From: Quercus robur
Lineage: Eukaryota; Streptophyta; Magnoliopsida; Fagales; Fagaceae
Direction of reading: 5' to 3'
DNA length: 64,000 nt
NCBI RefSeq assembly: GCF_932294415.1
Contig: NC_065538.1
Span: forward strand, 74,439,834-74,503,833
Below the pieces are notes generated by a model. The model saw nothing but the letters and a program-made list of their open reading frames with translations, ran no database searches and was not told the origin of the DNA. Positions within the stretch are counted from its first letter, which is position 1. Each line of letters begins with the position of its first letter. Both the position numbers and the translations under genes were made by a program. Positions 56,836 to 64,000 of this stretch are shown here, piece by piece.

Positions 56836-58889
56836 AAAAACAAAAAAACAATGAATGGAAACAAACTCGGTTAGACAAAAGTTAATACCAAAAACAAAAA
56901 CTACGAATTAAACCCTAAAAATTGAAATTTAAAGAGCAATTAAAAAAACAATTTGACATGTGAAGATGCAAAACATCAAAGCATGATATAATCATGGCCT
57001 TAGGCACACAACATGTCAAAGATTGTGTGTGTGTGTGTGCATCATATGGAAAAGTGTGTATATAAGAGGCATGAAATCATGTAAAGGGAAAAGTGTGAAA
57101 CACATAACCATTAGTTGTTCCAAACATGGAAACATGATTTTCCCCAAGTTTTGTACTCGGTGGAGTCTAAAATTACACATAAAAACATCTAAATAGACAT
57201 TTTATCAACAAAATGGTATGCACACCACAACACAAAACATTGTATAATGCATGAGCATGTAATAATCTTGACAAAAACATGAAAAACAAACATTATAACA
57301 TCATTCTCAACAAAACCCATACATCAATTTCATCAAAAACTCATGTTCTTCAATAATATCTCAACAAAACCAACAAATCCATGAAAAAGAATGCTTTAAA
57401 CTTGAAGTAAAGTAAGGAGGAGTGAAAATTCATACCTTTTCTTGGATTTGGAGTGATAATTGAAGAGAATAATAAAGGTTTTTGGAGTGAAAAATGTGGT
57501 TTTGAGAGAGGGAGAGGTGGAGAAGACAAAGGGACAAACACGTGATGCGAGGGAAAGTGAAAAGTTTTGAAAAATTGTTTGATTTTTAACCCTATTTTTG
57601 CAAAACATGCATTTTTTACGACTCAACTGACTCACGAATGAGTTGCCAAGTGAGTTGCTAAAATCCCTTAAACCCAAATTTTGAAAAAAAATTCTAAGTC
57701 TTTTTGAAAAATCAATATTTCTAAAAATTTTGAAAATTTTTGTAAGTCTTTTTCACGATTGAGACTTACACTCGCCAAACAGTCGCAAATGCCTCGGTTT
57801 AAGCTCGTGACTTGAGCATGATTCACGAGTGAGTCGTGAAAATGCAAAGTTGTAGATTTTTGGATTTTTGTGTGAAAATTTTCAAATCAAAATACTTTCC
57901 AGCAACAACTAAAATACTCAAAAATCTTTTTGGGTTTGATCAATAGATGCTTGAGTATGTACATCATATTTAATCAAGTACAATCACACAAATGAATAAG
58001 ACATTCATTGAACATAGACATGTGTGATGTGGGTGGGTATCAATTCTGAGATAGTCCTTAGTCTAATGTGAAACTTCAATGATCGATTCAACCAAGTCAT
58101 ACATAACTAGCACTAAGTAGAGTGACCTATCTCAATTGTAGAAATGAACATATATGACCTTCCACATAAACTTGATTACATTGAGTTAGAAGCTTTTCAT
58201 TTGGCTTCTTTTCTTTTGATAACATTTGATCATTTTGATCTTTACATCTCTTTTTGAGATTGATACCTAAAATTTTTGGTATTTTAATTTAATGAGTAAG
58301 TCTTTGGCTTTTGGCACCATACATTTTAAAATACATGTTGTTTTCCCTAATTCCTAGTCAAATATTAGTTTGTGCAATGACTTTTTCAGTTCATTATCTC
58401 TTTTTGAGATTTGATATTGGTTAAGCTTTTAAGCAAAAAAAAAAAAAAAAAGTGGGAAGATATATAGGCACAAGTCTACACATGTCTTAAGATCAGTAAA
58501 ACTATTGACTAATCATTCATGACAAATTTGAAGATCTATTTATAAAAATCACATAGATGTCAAAATGATTCCCACAAAGATACAAGTGCATAAAGAACAA
58601 GTTAATCTCATTAATCCACAAAGCCATTAGTATGGAGGTACAAGACTAAACATGCATGTGACAATGCACAACATTGCCGATCAAACTTTTTTGATTTTAT
58701 ATTTTTATGTGTTTTTGGATTTTTGACACAAAGCAAAATAAAGAATGATCAAAAACAACAAACAACCAAAGCTTTTAAACAATAAATAAATAAATAACAT
58801 GACAGAATGTAAAATAAACAAACAAACAACAATGTCACATTATATAGAAAGAATTAATGCATGGACATGTTATAATACTTATACATGAG

Positions 58890-60747
58890 TACCCTTCTTC
58901 ACCCACACGACACGTGTGTTTGGGGTGATATCCTTTGAGGATTGGGTACTTAAGTCATGATTCTCAAACCTTAAGGTGAAGTTGACCAAACATGAGGTGA
59001 TGGTGTCAATCATCTTCATCACATCACTCATAATGGGTTCTCCTTCTTGCCCTTTTGGTTGCTTGGGTTTCCCATTGCCTTTTCCTTGTCTTCTTGGCTG
59101 TTAAAGATCCGCATTCTTCAATGCTTGGAGCTTGTAGCAATTTGGTCTAGTATGCCTTAAGATTCCACAATGATGGCAATAGTGTTGCGTTTGTGGACCT
59201 CTTTGTCTCTTAGGAAGAGACTTTTCTCTTGCCTTGGGCTTAGCCACAATTGGCTTGGGAAACTTCGTCAAAACCATTTGATTTACCACATTTGGCTTCT
59301 TTTCAGATTTTACATTGTCAACAAGAGGAGTTGATGCTTCTTTAGCCTTGACAAACTTCATTTCCTTTGACACTTTAGAGTTTGAGCTACCTTCTTCGGT
59401 GTACCCTAAGCCACTTCTATTCGAAGAGGGCTTCTGATAGGCAAGCACTTCATCAAGTTTCTTGGAAGCAACACGCTCCACTTTGCCATTTGCTTGAACA
59501 ACCTCAAACTCAAGAAACTTTATCTTGGAATAGGCATTCCTTAGTTCTTCATTTAACCCTTCAACTTCACACTTAGTCTCTTTGTACCACGCAAGGATGC
59601 TTTTATAGTCCTCTTCGGCTTTTTTCATCTTTCTAATGGCTGCCTTAGCCACTCTTGCATATTCTCCACTCTTTTCAAGAAGTGCATTGTAGGATTCTTG
59701 CAATCTATTTGTTCCTTCATAAACACACTCTTCTTCATCATCATTGGATTCATCTCCAACACCAATAGATTCCACTTCGGTATGCTCACCAAGCTCTTCT
59801 ATTAGAATACTTAAATCTTCCAAAAAAATCTACGGGTGCAATGGCCATGAAAGCGAAGTAGTTTCCTTCCCCATCATAGCTTTCTTCAAAATTGGAGTTT
59901 AAGTTATCCGAATCACTAAGGGTTGTAGCAAGATCTCTACCTTTTCCCTTCAAATAGGTAGGGCATTCTTCCTTTAAATGACCATGCCCATTGCACTCAT
60001 AACAAGTGATTCCTTGAGAAGGAGAAGAGTCTTTGGAATCCTTCCTTTTGAAGTCCTTCTTGTCTTTCTTGAAATTGGAGAATTTTCCTTTCTCAAAGGA
60101 CTTCCCATCCTTTTTGAGCTTAAAGAACTTGCGAAAATTCTTTGCAAGGAATGCTACTTCTTTTTCAACATTGTCCTCTTCCGAGGAATCTTGAGCTTCA
60201 ATTCTCCCATGGATTGTCTTAAGAGTAAGGGATTTGCTCTTCTTTTAAAATGGTAGAGTGAACTTATATATTTGAAGAGAGTCAATAAGTTCTTGGACCT
60301 TTATCTCATCAAGATCCTTGCTCTCCTCAATGGCGGTCATCTTGGCTTAGAAGCTCTCCAGCAATGATCTAAGGATCTTTCTTACTACTTTGGAGTCTTC
60401 CATCTTCTCACCCAAGTTCAATTTCCCGATTACCATTTCATTCAACTTTCCATAGAATAAGTCGAATGATTCATCTTCACTCGTCTTCAATTCTACAAAC
60501 CAAGTGGTAAGCATTTGAAACTTGGTATCCTCACCTTCTTGGTGCCTTTGTATGTAGTCTCCAAAATTTGCCATGCCTCCTTGGCAATTAACACATGAGA
60601 AATCCTGTGAAATTCATCCGGTGAGACACCACAAAATATAGCATTAAGTGTTTTGCTATTAGCATTAGCCACCGTGAGAGCTGCCTTATCCCAAGAGGAT
60701 TTGGCAGCCTTTAGCCTTGTCCAACCAATTTCTACAGCATCCCACAA
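58890..60747 (-). pseudogene. SIRE-like gag
   Basis: 60493-60747 (MWDAVEIGWTRLKAAKSSWD, ANSKTLNAIFCGVSPDEFHR) and, one frame away, 60347-60574 (TTWFVELKTSEDESFDLFYG) form the UBN2-type gag core. 59960-60340 has a Lys-rich segment and a first zinc knuckle (CYECNGHGHLKEEC). 59101-59823 is a 240-codon ORF: acidic, then a long coiled coil (LLEKSGEYARVAKAAIRKMK), basic, then a second knuckle (CHHCGILRHTRPNC). A stop at 59101 is followed by about 65 more readable codons (VWVKKGTHV). Frameshifts near 60500 and stops near 60345 and 60245 break it. Confidence 0.75.
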
Positions 60748-60902
60748 CTCTCATCAATGGAGCACAAAAATGCACGCATACACACTTTCCAAAATGCATA
60801 ATTACTCCCATCAAAGAAGGGAGGTGCATTGAGGGATTGAGACCTATCCATCCTAGAGGTTGAGGATCACACTAAGGATATATAAATCTGACAAGGTGTA
60901 CC

Positions 60903-60914
60903 TATTTGATACTA
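60903..60914 (-). other. Decayed initiator-Met primer-binding site
   Basis: The minus strand reads TAGTATCAAATAGGTACACC. Intact SIRE-like elements have TGGTATCAGAGC followed by AGGTACACC. The three differences are G-to-A or C-to-T changes. Confidence 0.7.
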
Positions 60915-60916
60915 AT

Positions 60917-61799
60917 TGAAAACTCACTAAGTATATAAAACACTTGTGAGTGTTTAGACCCCCAAATATAAATTTTCCAACATAAGGTTATATTCAAACA
61001 ATATATGTGCGGAATATGAAATATAAGCAATACCCGAATAAGCAAACTACTCTAAGCCATTAATCAATCACAACCAGTAGAAATTAAAAGCTAAGAGTAA
61101 GGGAAAGAGAGATGCAAAACACAAGATAACACCGGCACGTGTTATCGAAGAGGAAACAAAAGAACTCAGCGAAAAACCTCTCCGCCACCCTTTAAGCGAT
61201 AAATGATCTACTAGAAAATTAGTTGGGATACATGAATAGTAATCGACCCTTCAAACCTAATCTACCCAATGCACCTAAGCCTTCCAAGCTTCTTGCTCCA
61301 ACAAGATTGCGCCGAACCATGTCTTCTCTAGTTTTTTGGATCTCACAATTAGCTCATTGTATCAACCAATATGAATTGGTTCTCTCTTGAACTGCTTCCC
61401 AAACACCAAAAACCTTCTCACTACTCTAAATTTAGTGAGGTAAGGATTTGGTCTATGATCCTCTCATGGGTATGACAATGGAGAGAGTGAGAGTAGAGAA
61501 ATTTGGAGAATCAACTGTATAAGATTATGAATAAATCAATCTTGTTTTTCTCTAGGGTTTCTCTCTCAAAATTCTCTTTGGAAGCTTTCTACATTTTTTG
61601 AGTATAAGGGTATTTATAATAGGGTATGAAATGGAATGTGAAAAGTCACTTTTCAATAAAACAAGGTGCACTGACGAGTCACTTGCGACTGGGATGGGTA
61701 GCGAGTTCCAGTTGCCAGTTATCGGACTAGGCCAGACTGTACTTTTTATCCTATAGTGATCCAGTTGGCTTGACTCTTCATCTTCCTGCATGCTTCACA
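60917..61799 (-). repeat. 5' LTR of the SIRE-like element
   Basis: TGAAAACTCACTAAG...GCATGCTTCACA, collinear with 54404-55284 with scattered substitutions. Confidence 0.8.
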
Positions 61800-62088
61800 C
61801 GTGTGCTTCATTTTGGTGAGTCACCTTCTTGTTGCACACTCTTGATTAAATTTTCACACTCTTTCACACGCAACCCTTACATTATTTCCATCTAAATACA
61901 GAGTTTCTAAATGTTAAATTACAAACAAATTTGATATGGAATAAAGTCAACACATAGTTGAATAAATTCAACTTTACATTTACTAACACATTGTACATCA
62001 CTTTGAGACATAAAATACAAAGATTATTCAAGACTACATTTCCCTTTATTCTTTCCCTGTCCTTTATATTTTGTATAAACCCGGGACA

Positions 62089-62143
<55 letters not shown>

Positions 62144-63043
62144 AAATAAAAGTTACGTACTCAACTAGTTGTTATATAATAAGCGTGTCACCGTCAGACG
62201 GAAGTATTATTTTTCTTTTTCCTATTTGGCCAAATTTAACAGGACTACCTTTATAGGAAATCCATTACTTGTGAATTCTGATTATATATATATATATATA
62301 TATATAGTCAACCGTAGGTTTCAAATATATTATACTACTATTAATTAGTATATATTTCATATTTTCAATAGTCAGAAATATTAGGAACTAAGTGCTAAAA
62401 AAAAAAAAAAGGAACTAGGTGCTTCCCGGCCTAACGGTTTTTTGTCTACTCGGAAAGGAGTTGCCTGTTATCCTCGTGGCCTTTGAAGTTTGAACAAGAA
62501 AATTAGAGATTCAAAAATCTCAAAGCTAGAGAGAGAGTCGACTGATCAGGTAAGACTATCGTTGCCAATTGCAAATGCAACTATGCACGCAAGTGTGACA
62601 TTCTTTCTAGTATGGCTGAAAATGAAAGACCTCCACTGGTTCTTGTTTTTTATAACAAACTGAAAAAATTTTGTAATTAAATTCCTCTCCTAATAAAGGA
62701 GAGAACTTGCTTAAAACATTAATTCTTGGAGCATGTCCTCAACATTGAGGTGTGTGAGATTTATGGAGGATTGGGTTGGTTTTGCTTCAATTTGTATGCT
62801 AAACATGGCATGTTGGTGGATCATGACAATATTCTTTAACAAAAATTCTAGAATTACAAACTAACTCAACTTTTGTCACAACTATTTACCTAATTAACTG
62901 TGAGTAGTAAAAAAAAGTTGTGAGTCTATGTAAAAATAACAAGCAACCAATCATAATTTTTCACATGAATAGTTGTGGCAAAAAAGTGGATTAATTTGTG
63001 ATCTTAGAATTACTCATTCATTAAATATTGATTGAATTAACAT
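61800..63043. other. Intergenic DNA
   Basis: No gene supported. (CT)n/(CA)n/(TA)n compound microsatellite at 62090-62143 and (TA)n at 62285-62306. Confidence 0.4.
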
Positions 63044-63250
63044 TAAGGTTGCGCTTGGGATATGCCTATATTGGGTAACTTCTTTTACTATTTGACTTAT
63101 TTTTGCTACTATTTATTAGTCCATTTGCACTTTTTTGTACTATTCATAAATCTTACTGTATTATTTTAGCTAACTTTTAGTTTTATCTACAGTACTTTCA
63201 ACTAAAAGTTTTTAATTTTAACTAAATAAGTTACTCCCCAACGGACCCTA
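63044..63250. mobile_element. Possible small hAT-like MITE
   Basis: Left end TAAGGTTGCGCTTGGGATA and, inverted, right end TTAGGGTCCGTTGGGGAGTA share the G-G-T-x-C-G-x-T-T-G-G-G pattern of common plant MITEs. Target duplication not clear. Confidence 0.35.
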
Positions 63251-63519
63251 AATGCATATTTGAGATATAAAAGCCTGCGTTTATCCAACAGGGATTAGAT
63301 TTCTCCATGTAATTTTCAGCTTCTCTCACAATAAATCCATCATTGGCTTCATCCAGATCTTGAGTGATTTAGCTTTTTCTTGATGAGTAGCAGTTTTTTT
63401 TTTTTTTTTTTTCCCAAATATGTGAAGTCTATTTTCTTGCGATTGTGCTTTTGGGCCCAAAAAAAAAAGTCCCGAAAAATACCGATTGTTGTTTACATAA
63501 TGTTACATAACTTAATAAC

Positions 63520-63795
63520 TGTTAGAGATATGTTAACTCAATGTAATAGACCTAACTCCAATCTTTCTAATTTAGAGTTTAACCTACTATATATAGATAT
63601 ATTATGGTTCATTGTAACACAGAATTTGTATTACACTTTAATATATTATTGATGTAATCCTTTAGGTTTTTTTCTGTGGACGTGGGCTGTTAAGCTAAAT
63701 TACCTAACTCTCGTGTGCTCTTGTGTTCTATACTTTATGCTTCCGCTTCCATACTAGCATATTCAACATGGTGTATCAATGTGTAATATTTAACA
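63520..63795 (+). mobile_element. Solo LTR, same family as the nested element at 32 kb
   Basis: 276 bp, TGTTAGAGATATGTTAACTC...AATATTTAACA, flanked by ATAAC at 63515-63519 and 63796-63800. It shares GGTTCATTGTAACACAG, TACACTTTAATATATTATT and CATATTCAACATGGTGTATC with the 301-bp LTRs at 32027 and 33344, but is more diverged. Confidence 0.9.
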
Positions 63796-64000
63796 ATAAC
63801 TTTTCTATTACATTATTATATATTATTTGCAAAATTCCATCAATACTAGTTGAACATTCCCTTTGTTTCAACACTTATGTCAAATGTGTGTTAGTTGGAT
63901 ACTTATTCTATCCATAAACTCATTATTTATGTAAATATAGTTTTAAAGTACAAAAAAAAAAAAAAAAAAAAATTAAAAGTTAAGCATTTTATAGAAGAAT

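Larger units (their letters stand above)
54404..61799 (-). mobile_element. SIRE-like copia element with gag only and an extra ORF
   Basis: LTRs of about 880 bp at 54404-55284 and 60917-61799 (CTCACTAAGTATATAAAAC... to CTGCATGCTTCACA). Minus-strand order: 5' LTR (right), primer-binding site, gag with two zinc knuckles, a long non-coding stretch, an ORF with a plant transposon domain, 3' LTR. No protease, integrase, RT or RNase H was seen anywhere in 7.4 kb, so it is non-autonomous. The gag style (UBN2 core, coiled coil, late CCHC) is that of SIRE/Maximus-type copia. No target duplication detected. Confidence 0.8.

Overview
The window looks like plant nuclear DNA from a eudicot, probably a woody rosid. 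The base composition is AT-rich with many homopolymer and (TA)n/(CA)n/(CT)n tracts. There are no bacterial-type operons. Genes are sparse and lie in a bed of LTR retrotransposons, LINE and SINE remnants, hAT- and Mutator-type inverted-repeat elements and Helitrons. Oak or beech family is only a guess from the general style of the repeats.

Only four loci look like ordinary host genes. One is a three-exon cytochrome b561-type membrane protein on the minus strand (14481-15579). The others are three single-exon, secreted, Cys-rich STIG1-family genes on the plus strand (16531-16974, 47477-47935, 51511-51975). Each STIG1 gene has a signal peptide, an R-F-L motif, sixteen cysteines and a TATA box 85-120 bp upstream of the ATG. 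The second and third are 3.6 kb apart. The first is 30 kb away and shares a divergent promoter interval with the b561 gene. The intervening DNA is almost wholly mobile-element debris, which suggests a local gene family spread apart by insertions.

Layout: 0.4-9.0 kb, a decayed Ty3/gypsy Tat-like element on the minus strand with tandem repeats and a spliced antisense ORF that has its own promoter. 10.5-13.3 kb, LINE-type RNase H and zf-RVT remnants, one split by an Au-like SINE. 13.5-14.0 kb, a foldback MITE. 14.5-17.0 kb, the b561 gene and STIG1 copy 1. 17.8-18.2 kb, a duplicated segment with a perfect palindrome. 19.1-19.9 kb, a solo LTR. 22.2-27.6 kb, a Ty1/copia element on the minus strand. 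28.3-31.2 kb, two non-autonomous hAT elements with exact 8-bp target duplications. 31.6-34.6 kb, a Mutator-like inverted-repeat element with a non-coding LTR element nested inside it. 35.2-45.6 kb, three Helitrons, two carrying captured host exons (BUBR1-like and RETICULATA-related-like). 45.8-46.7 kb, another solo LTR. 47.4-52.0 kb, STIG1 copies 2 and 3. 52.8-53.6 kb, a solo LTR related to the 19-kb one. 54.4-61.8 kb, a SIRE-like LTR element with gag but no visible pol, plus a plant-transposon-domain ORF. 63.5-63.8 kb, a solo LTR of the family nested at 32 kb.

The strongest structural evidence is internal: exact target-site duplications flank eight insertions (13.5, 19.1, 28.3, 29.7, 32.0, 45.8, 52.8 and 63.5 kb), as well as the SINE at 10.8 kb. 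Most element ORFs carry stops, frameshifts or lost catalytic residues. I saw no convincing tRNA, rRNA, CRISPR or organellar sequence.
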